Positions 1-14,326 of a stretch of DNA of 64,000 nucleotides are shown here, piece by piece. Source of the stretch: Raphanus sativus (taxonomy: Eukaryota; Streptophyta; Magnoliopsida; Brassicales; Brassicaceae); contig NW_026615371.1 in the NCBI RefSeq assembly GCF_000801105.2, forward strand, positions 1-64,000. The letters run 5' to 3'. A program made the position numbers and the translations under genes. Below the pieces are notes generated by a model. It was not told the origin of the DNA. It did not search any database and worked only from the letters and a program-made list of their open reading frames with translations. Within the stretch, counting starts at the first letter, position 1; the number at the start of each line of letters is the position of its first letter.

Positions 1-1364
1 GTGACTTTAAAAGTCGTATTAAATTTTAACAAAGTAATAATATATCGTTTTTTTGTGTGCACATATTTTAATAATTTGTAATTAAAATCCAATAGTAAAT
101 ACAATGAATTTTAAAAATCATCATTTCAACATCAATGGTCTTTTAATTAGCAATCTTATTCAAGATCCTATAGTATATACAAAATATAATATATGGCATA
201 AATTGTTCAAGCAAACATTATAAGAAAATTTCACTCCACGCATCGGCGCTGGTTATTGGTTATTAACTAGTCTCCTTATTATTAAAAGGGAAGAAAAAAA
301 AAAGAATAAACTTTAAAGTGTATTATATTTACAAGTATATCATTTTGATGATGTGTCAGTCTAAGAGTTCTCCTCAGCTTCTTTTTACTTATACCCATCT
401 ATATCTAGAACAATTACTAAATATGCCATTGGTATGTCTTATAAAAATATGCAACGATACAATATAAACCTCCCTGTTGTATTGTTTTATTTATACTATG
501 TGAGCTCTTTCAAACGTGATTGTCACCTGCCACTGGGACCACTACTCTGTTGATTTCTATCAATGAGCACATATAATCGCTGAGCTGATCTTTTACAGTT
601 GCTTAACATTTCCATTCCTGCACAAGCATATTATTGTAAGAGAAGGTAAAATATAGAACACTATCATTAATAAAATATAGAACACTAACATCACGTTAAG
701 GAAAACATTACGTTCAATGACTATTGCAATTTTTTTCAATTGTAACATTAGCAGATGATTTCAGAACAAGCTATATTATGAATTATGTTCACATGGTCAT
801 GATCACAGGTCAAGAAACTATGCAATATAAATTTACATTCCTATAATTTTATTTTATTTTCATTTTTCTACCCTATTTTCCTTTTACAAGTTTCTGTCAA
901 TTCGAGTAGGATAGACCGGAGAATATTACTGCATTACTAAAGGTGATATTTTGATTTAAACCCCCCATAATAAATGTACTGTCTTATTTAACAATTCATT
1001 TTAGGAAGATTTTAAACACATAATGACTCTGCAATATTTTATGCATCACACAAGGTCACCACATAAATTGTGATCTCAGATGAGTCAATCAACCCACAAA
1101 ATAAGGAAACATATGATAAATTTTCATTAAGATTTCATATTTTTTTAAGTTTGGCTTTGTCAACACGTCAAAATTATAGTCAATGCTTAGAGATATCTTC
1201 CAGAGTTTAAATGGCAAGAAATTTTGGAATAAGTATATTCATCGTCTACTGTAATTCCTAATAAAATAATATTTTAAATCGGTAATTGAGTAAATCATGC
1301 CAAATCAATTATTTTATTTGCATAAGAATAGCCAATCGTTCAACGTATTTAAGGACCGTGGTAA
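1..1364. other. AT-rich intergenic DNA, no gene seen
   Basis: No open frame, tRNA or transposon terminus could be recognised. The sequence is AT-rich with stops in all frames. It ends at the 9-bp target duplication CCGTGGTAA (1356-1364) of the next element. Confidence 0.5.
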
Positions 1365-2201
1365 GAACAAAACTTAGCTTCACCCCTAAGGTAAACCTCT
1401 ACATTCACCCACCAATAGAAATTAGTTAATTGAGATTTGATATCTCTTAAAAAAGGAAACCAAGTAATAAGAATTTAATGAAATAAAATTATATTTTTAG
1501 ATAAATAAAAAATAGTAGCAATTATAAAAAAAATTATTTTAGTATTGATAAATCCGTCCAAAAATACTGAACCCTATATCCTAAATTCTAAATACTAAAC
1601 CCTAAATCTTTGGGGAAAGTCTGAACCCTTGGGCAAATCTTATACTCTAAATCGTTAATTTTAAATCCTAAACCTTACCCTTAATCATAAACCATAATAT
1701 TAAACCCTAAATTCTAAACACGAAACCCTAAACCCTAAACTCTTTGACAAATATTAAATCATAAACTCTTAATCCTAAACCATGACCATTTTGGAATTTA
1801 GGATTTAGGGTTTAGTATTAGGGGGTATGATTTATGGTTTAGGGATTAGGATTTAGTTTATGATTTAAGGTTTGGTTTAAATTTAAGGGTTTAGTGTATA
1901 GGATTTGCCCAAGGGTTCAGGCTTTTCCCAAGGGTTTAGGGTTTAGTATTTAGAATTTAAGGTTTAGGGTTTAGAATTTAGGGTTTAGGGTTTAGTATTT
2001 TTTGATGGATTTATCAATATTAAAAAAAAATATTTTTTTGATAATTGCTATATTTTTTATTTATCTGAAAACATAATTTTATTTCATTAAATTCTTATTA
2101 CTTGGTTTCCTTTTTTAAGAGATATCAAATCTCAATTAACTAATTCCTATTGGTGGGTGAATGTAGAGGTTCACCTTAGGGGGTGAAAGTAAGTTTTGTT
2201 C
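1365..2201. mobile_element. Mutator-type foldback element with 9-bp target duplication
   Basis: The 837-bp element is almost entirely one inverted repeat. The left arm begins GAACAAAACTTAGCTTCACC and the right arm ends GTGAAAGTAAGTTTTGTTC. Each arm is about 400 bp and the two can be matched base by base with few mismatches. The flanks are the perfect 9-bp direct repeat CCGTGGTAA (1356-1364 and 2202-2210). A 9-bp duplication with long terminal inverted repeats is typical of Mutator-like elements. The inner arms (about 1560-1990) consist of degenerate telomere-like CCCTAAA on the left and TTTAGGG on the right. There is no transposase, so it is non-autonomous. Confidence 0.87.
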
Positions 2202-2210
2202 CCGTGGTAA

Positions 2211-3080
2211 TATATAGTTAATTACATAATTAACTTTCCTTAGAACTCCTATTACACTAATGGAGTCTCCTGTTCAGTTCTATATAAACAAAAACTTAGT
2301 TGCTTCTAACCTACCATCTCTTATTACAAACATAATGAGATGATACTCACTATATTTTTTTTGTTGACATTATGACCTTATCATGACAAGGTGGATTCAA
2401 GCATGTGACAAACATTAAAGTATTTTCCAAAAATATTTTTGAACCTGATGATGTTCTAGAAATCTAGACTTTCAGACTGAGGTAATACAATTTCTATTTT
2501 GGTTTTTATAGCTAATTGTGTTTTTACATGAACTGATAACTTGATTTTTTCATAATAGGATTCCAAACATTGCGTACCGAAGACAAGTTTCATATAAGTT
2601 TGGTTATAATATTAGTTCATTGGGTCGTTTACTTATATTTTATTGATTTCAAATTTTATAATTTTCTTATGTTTGGTTGAATTTTAAACTCATTATTTAT
2701 GGTTTTATTAATATGCTTATGTTTATTACTCACCTAAATTTTCTATACTTTGAGCAGTACAGACATTAACATAAGTTGTTAACAAGTTTAGTTTAACCTT
2801 ACAAAAAGTTCAAGAAACTTTATTCACCATTTACGGGTGGGAGGCAAATTGCACCACCAGGAGAAACCTTCTTTTAGAGATCTGTTAAAAAGCATAAATC
2901 CATTTTGTATAAATAGTCGGTAGACAGAATTTGAACATATCTAAAAAACTGAGATGCTAGGTTTTACAAGTGATATCGTTGAAGAGACATAAGCAAAACT
3001 ATATTTTAGAAAGGTAGCTTCAGTAGCCTGTCATTAACCTAAATATCTTTTGGATTTTTTCTTCAATCCTCCAATATATT
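2211..3080. other. Intergenic DNA, no gene seen
   Basis: AT-rich sequence without a recognisable coding region or element terminus. Confidence 0.45.
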
Positions 3081-3371
3081 AAGGGCCAGCTGAGTATATC
3101 GGGCGGTAAGTGCGACCATCCCAGTGCTCATACCTAATTTCTTTTTTTTGAAATTTATGTTAAATTTACATATATAATAGTACATTAAAATAAATATAAT
3201 TTAATAAAAACATAACAATGTAAAATAAATTAACTTCTTACAAAGTTTAAATAAAAAATAAATGTAATTTTTAGAAAAAAAATTAATAGTTATAGGATAC
3301 AAAAAAAAATTAGTGGGGTTTAATTTTTTCTTTGCACTAAGACCCATCGTAGTATTGAGCCGGCCGCCCTG
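3081..3371. mobile_element. Degenerate hAT-like MITE (tentative)
   Basis: The left end (AAGGGCCAGCTGAGTATA) and the reverse complement of the right end (CAGGGCGGCCGGCTCAATAC) are similar, and both resemble the CAGGGCCGGCTC-type ends of Brassicaceae hAT MITEs. The interior is AT-rich and non-coding. The putative 8-bp flanks match only partly, so the exact borders are uncertain. Confidence 0.4.
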
Positions 3372-3680
3372 GATTTATTTCGATACTTGGTTAGAATCTA
3401 TTGCAATGGTGTTAATATGTTATCCAAGCTTTAATAGAATATATATCGATTCATTATCTAACAAAAAAAAGTAAACAATTGTGGTACCAATTAACAAATT
3501 AAGATGAAGAGAGTAAAAATCAATTCATCGCAACTCTACCAAAATCTGAGAAACGTATGTCAGATTGATAAGAAGATTGTAACAAATACCTCGGTTTATG
3601 TGAATTAGAAATTCTTCAATTCAAGTTGTGTATCACATCGTGGAATCCTAATCCCATTTTGTTATTTTTTCTCTTCAAAG
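3372..3680. other. Intergenic spacer, nothing recognised
   Basis: About 300 bp between two MITEs. No coding or structural signal was seen. Confidence 0.4.
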
Positions 3681-3688
3681 ATAAGGAT

Positions 3689-3854
3689 CAGGCCCGTCTC
3701 TAGGCATGATGTGCTGGGGGTGCATTGGCACATGGTCCACTACAATTTTCAACTTTTTCTAGCCTAAATTAGGGTCCAATATTTTTTGAAAAAAAAATCT
3801 GTATGGGAAAATATTTTTTAGCCCAGGGTCCATATATTATTTGAGACGGGTCTG
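3689..3854. mobile_element. hAT-type MITE, 166 bp, with 8-bp target duplication
   Basis: The ends CAGGCCCGTCTC and GAGACGGGTCTG form a 12-bp terminal inverted repeat with one mismatch, and have the CAG...CTG form of hAT transposons. The flanks are the perfect 8-bp direct repeat ATAAGGAT (3681-3688 and 3855-3862), the hAT duplication length. It has no coding capacity. Confidence 0.9.
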
Positions 3855-3862
3855 ATAAGGAT

Positions 3863-5542
<1,680 letters not shown>

Positions 5543-7165
5543 TACATATTCTACATAACATACGCTTTGATGTTACTTTGTTTATTTGTTTAATGTATAT
5601 GTTTTTATCAATATCTTAGTTCTTTGTTGGTTTCTGTGTTCTTCTTTTTCTTATGTTTTCATCACGAACTGTAAATTATTTTAGATCAAGTTAATGTTAT
5701 GTTTTTATATGGGATGTGAGTTACTTTCGTTGAGTTTGTTTTCAAATGATGATGAGACGTACGTATGTCTCATTCAACCGGAGTGGGGAAAATATTAACT
5801 ATGAATACAATGAAAGCCACGCTTCTGTTTATTAAAGTAAACAATAATGAGAGACGAAACAAAACTAGAGGCTGACATGGAAACAATGAAGGAAGATCTT
5901 TATACAAATTTGAACATAGGGTCTTTAACCAAGAACAGTAGAGGGAGTAAAGTAAACAAAAAAAATCACAAGTATACTGTGGTATTTAATGTCTGGAGCA
6001 ACAACAATATCTGCAACATCAAAGACGGGAAGGACGAAGGAACCTATTTTAACTTTATCCAAACTATTTTTGAACTCTCTGTTTTTGCATATTTTTCTTA
6101 CTGATGAATATGAGTTGTGAACTGCAGGTACCTCCTTTACAAGCAAGTATTGTGTTTTCCTATTTTATAACTTGCATTTTCTTAAATTTAAATATGTAAG
6201 AAATATTATGTTTGCTATTGTGATTAACCCTTTTTCACAATCAGGCTAAAAATGTATAGCTACCTATAAAAAATCAGCCACTCCTCACTGCAATCATCGT
6301 AACAGGATCGCGTCTCTCAAGGCTGGAGATAAGAACGACGGTGTTATGCTACCAATTGTGGTGCTGAGAAGGTGAAAAGTGTAACGTCTGCTGTTTTGTG
6401 CTCTCATGGAGACCCACCGGATCCATGGCAGCCTCGGAGAGATGGAGCTTTTGTTACGGTTATCGGATCGAGTGTTAATATTATTCTGTTTTTTTTTGGC
6501 AGTGTCAATGTTGATGAGTTGATTTTATCTAATAACAAATTAACGATTTATTGTCATCTTTCAAACAAACACAAATCGTTATGTCTACGAAGAATAAAAA
6601 CACCTCATTTATTTATATACATATAAAATTTTGTTTTTCTTTTCACACCTTATCAAGAATTTTTTTTGTAAACTTAACACCTATGTCATAATTTATTAAA
6701 TATTGGTAAATGGTTTTAAATTTTTCATCTTCTTATTTTTAAACTAAATCTATTGCCAAAAATTTAATAGCTTCTAAATCATTATAATTCATATTTTATT
6801 TTGAATCAAACCAAAATTATGACATTATTCTTTTTGTTAACAAATAATCATTTAGTGAAAATATATATTATAATTTTAAATAAATAAAACTATAATTATA
6901 ATAAATAAAATTCATGAGAAAGAAGGTAAATCAATTTACGCAATTAATCTTTATACATTTCATTTGATTTATACCAACGAAAATAAAAATAATAAACAAC
7001 ATCACCAATTTCACTAAATCTAAGTAAGGCAAAATGATGTGTCTTTGTGTTTTCTAAAATAAATAACTAATTAAGATATTGAAGATTTTATACTTTAAGA
7101 AGTCTCCCACAGTTACGTATATGCAAATATCGTTTTTATAAAGGACAATAGGTTTACTTAGGCCA
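5543..7165. other. Intergenic DNA, no gene supported
   Basis: A frame at 6372-6626 and opposed short frames near 5850-6140 are the only notable ones. They match nothing I recognise and have no splice or codon pattern suggesting a gene. From 6630 onward the sequence is strongly AT-rich. Confidence 0.35.
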
Positions 7166-8487
7166 TCTAATTTTATTACGCTGGAGATCTCCAACACCTT
7201 TCTCAAACCAAAAGCTTCTCACCGATTCCCCTTGCTCAGGAAACTGGTATTGTTTAATTATTTTTGTATTCAAAATATGAGTATATTCTGGTTTTCTAAA
7301 TGCATGAGAATCCTTTTTTTCCTGCGTTCTAGAAAAAGCGTTTTCGAAATAGCCATATGATACAAAAGAGTATGCGGTGTTTGAGGCTTTAACTCATTAG
7401 TAGATTCTGGTTTTTAACGAGAGGTAGATACTTATTTAGTTATCTTTTGGTTTAAGCAAAATGGCTAGGAGTTTCGTGGAGTTGTTTTTTTATTGATGTT
7501 TCAAGCCAAAACAAATATTCCTAGACTATTCAAGAGATAGAGATTCAGTGTACGAATTATTTGGATGATCATTGTTTTAGTCACATCTATTATCATATGT
7601 ATAAGTTTCATTTATGATTTTCTGTTTTATCATATGTGTTTTGTGTATAAAGTAAGAAAAAATTGATTTTACCTTTTATACATTAACTAAATTTCATTGA
7701 TCTAATTTTAATTTAACAATATTATTAAATATTATCAAAATTTATAGAAGTGTAAAAAATAATGATGTATTACATTTTCAATAAAAAAAATAAAACAATG
7801 TTTTATTTCTACTTATATGAATAGTATGTATATAAATTTATTATTTGTGAAAATGAAACTATATGTTTAAATCATAAACGAAACATTGAAATATTACACT
7901 AAAAATTAAATAAATTTAGTAAAACCAAAAATTAAAAATATAGCCGAAAATACATTAGTAGAACGGAAAATGGCCGAAAATTAAAAATATGTTGGAGGGA
8001 GAGTTCGTACTCTGGTCCAGGCGCCTGCACGAAGGATACTCCTGTGTCGAATGAGACATTAGAGAAAAATTTTAGGGGTTTGAAAATATTTTCGGCCAAA
8101 GTATATAAATATCTAACTATGTAAATAAGTGTGTTCCATTTAATAAATGCAGATGACTCAGGTTTTGGAGGAACAAAATATTTAAATAATCATTATAAAA
8201 AATTGAGTAAACCACGTATATTCGGAATATTCTGGATAGCAAGGTTTCTTAAAAATCACATCTATGCGGTATATTATGGATTACCAAATTAAAACCACTT
8301 TTTAATCTCGGCTAGGTTCAATTATAATTGGTTTGCTTTACCGGATTGAGTACTCCTAAATAATTCACCAACTTTCTCATTGCTGAGAAATACAACACTC
8401 TCATTCCAAACACAAACATTGAAACATATGATTGGTAAATAAACTATCAACACACTTTTCCGCGCGTAGCGCGGAGAAAGAATCTAG
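7166..8487 (+). mobile_element. Non-autonomous Helitron (3' end clear, 5' end tentative)
   Basis: The 3' end has the Helitron signature: a GC hairpin (CCGCGCGTAGCGCGG, 8460-8474) followed 9 bp later by CTAG, with a host T next. The proposed 5' end is TCTAATTTTATTACGC at 7166, preceded by A. It resembles other 5' ends in this window that start TCTA and contain TATTA, but is weaker. No RepHel gene is present. The interior is AT-rich, with one GC-richer patch near 7990-8070 that I could not identify. Confidence 0.55.
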
Positions 8488-8817
8488 TTGTAATAATTTA
8501 CTAAAAGGCTTGGCTTCTAGGCTAAATATAAACAAATGAGCCTTTATATAAACCCTGCCAAAAAATGAAAATGGGTTTCAAATATTGATTTCATAAACCA
8601 ATTATTAAAATTTTTTGATACTATAATTATTAAATAACCGTATTCAATTTTTTTTCTTACAACTTTTATAAAAATGAGCATGTCCCTATCAAATGGAACA
8701 GTTAGTTTTGTAATTTATAATGCAGGTAAAATAAAATCAATATTATTATTCGTAATTTATATAAATGTTAGTAACTATATATATATAAATCATTTTAATA
8801 TTATAATTATAATTTCA

Positions 8818-8847
8818 CCCCGCGCTTTTGCGCGGGTCTCATCCTAG
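8818..8847 (+). mobile_element. Second Helitron 3' terminus
   Basis: The hairpin CCCCGCGCTTTTGCGCGGG is followed by TCTCATCCTAG and a host T, matching the Helitron 3'-end rule (hairpin, then CTRR, then T). No matching 5' end could be placed between 8488 and 8817. The body may lie further left, with the Helitron ending at 8487 inserted inside it. Confidence 0.6.
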
Positions 8848-9334
8848 TTATTATATTATTACCGAGAATCATGCATAGATTGGCAACATAAGTTGCAATA
8901 AAGTCAAATGAACAAAAAAATGAAGTGCACTTTATTCAAATTTCCTTGTTCAAATTGGATGACTCAGTGTTTGATTGACCCTGTTGAAAAGTATAATCCC
9001 TCACTAACTGTTAGTGTGATGCATGCGTTAGTTTGGTTTGTTTGTTAGTATTATTTCATGTAACTCCACTTGCATCGGAAAAGTCTTGTATTTCAAGAAA
9101 TCTCACTTGCAAGTTTCAAATAGCAGAGAAAAACTTATTGAAAGGAATTCTACAAACACAGCAGGCTTAATGCTTTGTCTCAAGGCAAAGACATGTCTAA
9201 GCTAACTGAAGAAAAAAAAGCAAGAGTTACAGAAACTTTTGTGTTTTGTAAGCCAATAAAAAACTGCCAGACTGTCAGAAAAAGAAAAAAAGAAAACACA
9301 GTTTGGTTCCACTCTCGGGAAAAGCTTCAAGATC
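8848..9334. other. Intergenic and 3' flank of OLA1
   Basis: No gene seen. The part next to 9335 is the presumed 3' untranslated region of the minus-strand gene. Confidence 0.45.
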
Positions 9335-11974
9335 TCATTTCTTCCCACCACCGGAAACGTTGAACTTAAAGAAAATGATATCTCCATCCTGGACAACATA
9401 CGTTTTCCCCTCCTGTCGGTATTTCCCTGCGCCCTGCATGAGTTTATAGCGGATTCAAATTAGACTCCACTGTCATATCCGTGCATTTTCATCAGCATGC
9501 GGTTAATTTTAACCATGCCACCACATCTTCAACGAGAATATAGTGGATGATGGAGAGCTTCCTTAACATCTTCAAGTCTGTTTTCAGAGGCTACTTACTT
9601 AAAGAAATAGGACGAAATGGAGTTTTAGACAAGTACCTTGACTGCAGTTTCATTGCCAAGTTCCTTGAGATCCTCAAATTTCATGACCTGTTATATCAAC
9701 AACAACACTGGAATAAACCAAGCATTCAAATTATTGTATTGATAACAAAGAGAAAAGAGAAGAAGGCAACCTCGGCACAAATAAAACCTCTCTCAAAATC
9801 AGTATGAATAGCACCAGCAGCTTGAGGAGCCTTTGACTGACGTCTTATTTGCCAGCACTTTACCTGGAAAGCAAAATTAAATTGGTGTATGTAGTTTTAG
9901 ATCCATCAGATTCCAGCAAATCGCAAATACTTAGCACTTTACACTACCAAAAGGTTCACTACAGAAAAATAATGCTCAGAAGACCATCTCAGATTAAAGC
10001 GAGTTATGAAGACAAGTAAATTACTAGTAAAGTGGGATTGAAATACCTCATCAGGTCCTGCTGTAAAGAAATATATGAGGTTAATGGCTGAAAATCCAGT
10101 TTTGATGATCCTCGGAAGAGCACTGTCAAAAGAGGCAAACAGGATCATTAGAATCACTTGAATGGGTAGGGAGATTCATAAAGAAAAAAAACATCTTCAG
10201 GCGCACTAACCTTTGCAGTTTGTTCTCCTCACAATACTTTGCTGCTTCGTCTGGGAGCATATCAGCGAGACTCCTTTCAAAAACACCACTGAAAGGAATC
10301 ATAATATCAGCACCGTGTTCCTGAACCCTACATAAACACATGAAACAAATAGATTTGGTTTAGAAGAAGTATGATAAGGGAAGGAGATACAAGAAATTTG
10401 TGTAGAGAGGGCTAAAACGTTAACTCATTATTCAACATAGTTTGTGAAAGGATATATGTAATTTACCAAGCATGAATCTTAGGCAAGAACTTGTTTTTCT
10501 TCCTCTGGTAGTCTCTCTCATTCATGTTAATCTGGCAAGTTAAAATTTGAGAGCAATCAGTGATCATAAAAACACCAAACAACATGCCTTTATACTTATT
10601 ACGCTGGGATAAAAAAAGTGAAACAAACTTGTAAAGCATAGAGATTAGAAAAGCTAAGGAATACATTATAAGTTAAACAGTATTAACAAAGAAAAAAGAC
10701 AGTATGCCTCTACATCTTGTAAGCTAAGCCAAGCCAAGAGGATTTATTGAAATAAAATTGCCGAGCATAGATAGAAAAAAATGATTATTGAAGAATACTA
10801 ACCAAGTAAACGACAGGCTTAGCGGAAAGCAATTGGAAAGTGTTCAAAATCTCGATATCAGCTGCTTTCCAGTCCCCAAAACGGACATCTTTTCCTTCTT
10901 CCAGCCAAGCTTTAACCTATACCCAAGAAAAACAGTCATTTATCGGCCAATTTATATAATTAATGACCAATAAAACACAGAACAAAGAATGCAATGGATA
11001 AAATTTCAATAAGCAGGAAACCTTAAGCAAGAGGTCAAGTTCAACTTTGAGGGCCTTGTCATTGCTCCTCTTCATGCTCTTCTCCACATCTTCAACCTTC
11101 TTTTTAATGAACTCAATATCCTAAAGTTTACCCAAACAACAATGGATGAAAAACTGATTAAGATACGAGGATTTCATATGAGTTGAGAGAGATATAAGAA
11201 GATGTCAAAATATATGTATTGGAATAGACCTTAAGCCGCAATTCTTCAGTAATGGTCTCCAAATCTCTAACAGGATCAACGATATCATCGACATGAATAA
11301 TATCAGGATCTTCAAACGCACCTGCACATGTTTAGTCTGAGAAATTAAACAAACCAGAATCACCAATTTCACCTAAAAAAATGACAATTAAAAAACTAAG
11401 CCGTAGTCATACGCAAAACATGGAAGATGCCATCCACAGCACGGATATGGGACAAGAAGTTGTTCCCAAGACCCTGGCCTTCATGAGCGCCTCTAACAAG
11501 CCCAGCAATGTCATGTATTTCCAAGAAAGCTGGAATCTGATGATGCAAACTCACAAACAGAAGAAGTCGTCAGCTTTGAGCAACGGTTTTAAATTAATCA
11601 TCATTTTTTCAGTAGTAAACTAACTTACCTCACTCTTAGGCTTGTATAATTGGCAAAGCCAATCGAACCTCTCGTCAGGGATATTCACGCGCGCCTCGTT
11701 AGGCTCGATGGTACAGAAGGGGAAGTTCTCAGCTGGGATCGAAAGCTTCGTGAGTGTGTTGAATAGAGTAGACTTCCCCACGTTTGGCAGCCCAACCTGC
11801 GATTCCACGGAACAAAAAATCCAAAAGTGAATTATTACATCGATCTAAGGTTCGATTGATTAAAAGAGAGAGAGAGAGATGGATTACGATTCCGATCTTG
11901 AGGTGAGAAGAGAAACGGCCGAGAATAGGCCTCTCTACGGGACCTGCATCCTTTGCTTTCGCTTTCGGAGGCAT
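9335..11974 (-). CDS. OLA1: Obg-like ATPase 1 (OLA1/YchF), 12 coding exons
   Basis: A P-loop NTPase of the YchF subfamily of Obg proteins, cytosolic and able to hydrolyse ATP; family members act in translation and stress responses. Exons on the minus strand, first to last: 11888-11974, 11629-11796, 11413-11536, 11230-11321, 11022-11120, 10803-10916, 10467-10531, 10211-10327, 10047-10122, 9771-9863, 9637-9687, 9335-9433. All introns have GT-AG borders. The exons sum to 1185 nt (394 residues), the length I remember for Arabidopsis At1g30580. Visible motifs are the P-loop GLPNVGKST (31-39), switch DIAG (94-97) and NMNE (230-233), which replaces the NKxD of true GTPases and marks the ATP-preferring YchF group. 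A TGS domain forms the C-terminal part. The protein starts MPPKAKAKD and ends SGGGKK. No defect was seen. Confidence 0.97.
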
Positions 11975-13166
11975 ATTCTCGAGCTTGGAAATGAAGCTGA
12001 GCTTAGGAGAGAGAGAGAGATTCTAGGGTTTTGGCTGATCCAAGCTACACGCCGACCGCTAAAAAGAGGAGGAGAGGAGATTGATTGCTCATCTGGTTTA
12101 CGGACCGGTCTTTATTGGACCGACATTTCCCGGTTTACCTCCAACCGTTGCGGGATATTATGTTAACCAGTTGTGGACAAAGTAAACCGAAGTAATTCGA
12201 TTCTTGCCAAAATTTACTAAAAAGACCTTAACCTTATGGTTTGCTGCAATTTAAGCAAGGATTTTCCATCCACAATCATCTATACAGTTTCTGGTTTCTG
12301 TTGCCATGCCTGTGGAAGCTCTCAATTTATTACATGCTTGTCTTTGCGGAGATCCCATGATCCAATGAGCTGGCCTCCAGCTCCGGGTATGCTAAACATG
12401 TTATCTATCTTGGAAAACATGACACGAGAGGAGAAGAAGCAAGGATTGTCGATTCTGATGTTGAACCACTCGGAGGAAGTGGGTCTGCAAAAGCTGAGTT
12501 GAGGTCCCAAGAACTTGACAGCCACAACACAGTCTTCTTCCTCTGAAGATGGTGAGAACAAGGACACGTTGGTGATGATTTGGGTTTGGCAATGAGGCAG
12601 AGTTACAATGGGAGGGAGATGCGTTATGGATCTGAAACAGATGCAACCGGGTTTAGATCATCTTGGAGACGCAGAATGCCTACGCCATGCAACAAAGAGG
12701 CTACCCAGCCATGAGAGGACCCGATCGTTACCGTTGTATCACTACAACTGCCTTCTTAAAATTCACTAGCCAGCCATGGGGTGATAGGATCATTAATATC
12801 GTTATACACCAACTCAAAAGGCGCCACTTTGTCCAAGAAAGGAGACTTGCTAGTAGCATATGCAAAACTTTCTCACAATCTTTGTTGTCTTCTTAACGAT
12901 ATCAGCTTTCCTGGTTTTTAAAATGTTTGGTAGTGCATGTTTTCACAATCACAGGTCTGGTTTATGTATCATAAGTTATGGAGTTGTATTGAAAGAACAA
13001 GAGCTCTAGCTTTGTTGGGTTCAATCCAATGACGTTACAAGCTTAAATGCAACATATCCAATGAAAAAAAAAAACGGTTCGTGTTCTCGATAATTTGAAT
13101 ATCATTATTACCTTAGGTAGCGTAAAGATGATTTTCCAACATGAAGACTGCAGACAAATAACATGA
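11975..13166. other. OLA1 5' flank and intergenic DNA
   Basis: The first ~80 bases contain GAGA runs typical of a plant 5' leader for the minus-strand OLA1 gene. From 12236 to 12900 there are several short overlapping frames of ordinary base composition on both strands. I recognise no protein in them and consider them chance frames or a strongly decayed gene. Confidence 0.35.
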
Positions 13167-13238
13167 GCGTCTGTAGTCCAACGGTTAGGATAATTGCCTT
13201 CCAAGCAATAGACCCGGGTTCGACTCCCGGCAGACGCA
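13167..13238 (+). tRNA. tRNA-Gly (anticodon TCC)
   Basis: A complete 72-nt cloverleaf. The acceptor arm GCGTCTG pairs perfectly with CAGACGC and is followed by discriminator A (13238). The anticodon stem ATTGC/GCAAT encloses the loop CTTCCAA, giving anticodon TCC. The T arm contains GGTTCGACTCC. Internal A and B boxes are intact and there is no intron. A T-rich stretch follows at 13262, as expected for RNA polymerase III termination. Confidence 0.96.
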
Positions 13239-14326
13239 TTAATTTTAAAATTAAAACAGTTCTTTTTTAGCAAAAAAAAAAGAGACTGCAGACAACTAGG
13301 TTTGCTAAAGTTTCTGGGTCTCTAACATCCTGCAGTGATCACAATTTTATAATTAAATTCCAAACTTATCCATTTTAGTGTTTATATTGTACTATGTAAG
13401 CTAACTACTGTAACATTTCATAATCAAGTAGAGGCATTTCATTTTTGATCGGTTATGGCAGTTCTAAATGTTGGCATGATGACACTGCGAAAATATTAAG
13501 GTTTTGTTTTTAGTATTCAAGGATGATCCTGATATAAGACCATGAAAAGGTTTGGTCTTTTTAAAAAAAAAAAAAAATGTCTTGCTTTTAGGTATCAAAC
13601 AAATTGGTTTGATACTTTGATATCTCAATATTATCATTGAATGATCAGCTCATGATATTATGGGATTTGCCAGATCGGTGTACAAAATATATAAGTTGTG
13701 TGGCATTTTCAAGAACAACATTGGTTCATTTTCCAGATGGGATGCTGAATTCTCTCCTTTCTCATGACATTCATCCCAATAGTATCTGTGAAGTGGTTCA
13801 GAGTTTAACAAATAAAAAACAAACTAAAGAAAGGATTCCAGATTTATATGTGATAAATCTTAACAAATACTTAGAAAGAGCAGTCTTTGTTTCCATTTTG
13901 TCAAGTCTCCATGGCCTGAGCCTCTGACGCATGCTCGCGGTTTTGTAAATTAGATTCCTAAGATTTCAGTTAAAAAGGGTCAGATATTCAACAAGCCATC
14001 AAAGCCATTTACTTGTCTCTCAAGGAACATAAACCATATATGAGATGATCAAATCCTAACCTCAAGCACTAGCTGATGTTACAAAAGAATAGTAGAACAT
14101 AATCGTAAAGACGTAAACCTCCCGTTATTGATCTGAACCGAAGCTAACAAAAGTCAAAACCGAAAGACTCTAGAATCCGGTTATCTCTAACCAAGCCCAT
14201 CCTTCACACTACTATGATTTTGGCAGTTATATAATACAGTTAGCCCGTAACGAACTTTAAAAGACTCCAAGAAAGATTGACTTATCTCTCTGTAACAACC
14301 TACTTCGCCGCCGATTCAATTCTCCG
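13239..14326. other. Intergenic DNA, no supported gene
   Basis: An open frame of 96 codons at 13637-13927 (plus) resembles nothing I know and is not supported by splice sites or neighbours. The last ~200 bp are the promoter and leader of the fasciclin gene; a TATA-like TATATAAT lies near 14228-14235. Confidence 0.4.

Noticed and set aside
7990..8070. A GC-richer patch with GGTTC/CGCCTGCACG-like words, first considered a tRNA remnant
   Set aside because: It does not fold into acceptor, anticodon and T arms.
12236..12900. Several overlapping frames of 77-88 codons on both strands between OLA1 and the tRNA
   Set aside because: No recognisable domain, no consistent codon pattern and no splice context. 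I could not connect them with any Arabidopsis gene of the region.
13637..13927. A 96-codon plus-strand frame
   Set aside because: Composition is ordinary intergenic and there is no family resemblance. I considered an F-box remnant because Arabidopsis has F-box genes nearby, but found no matching motif.
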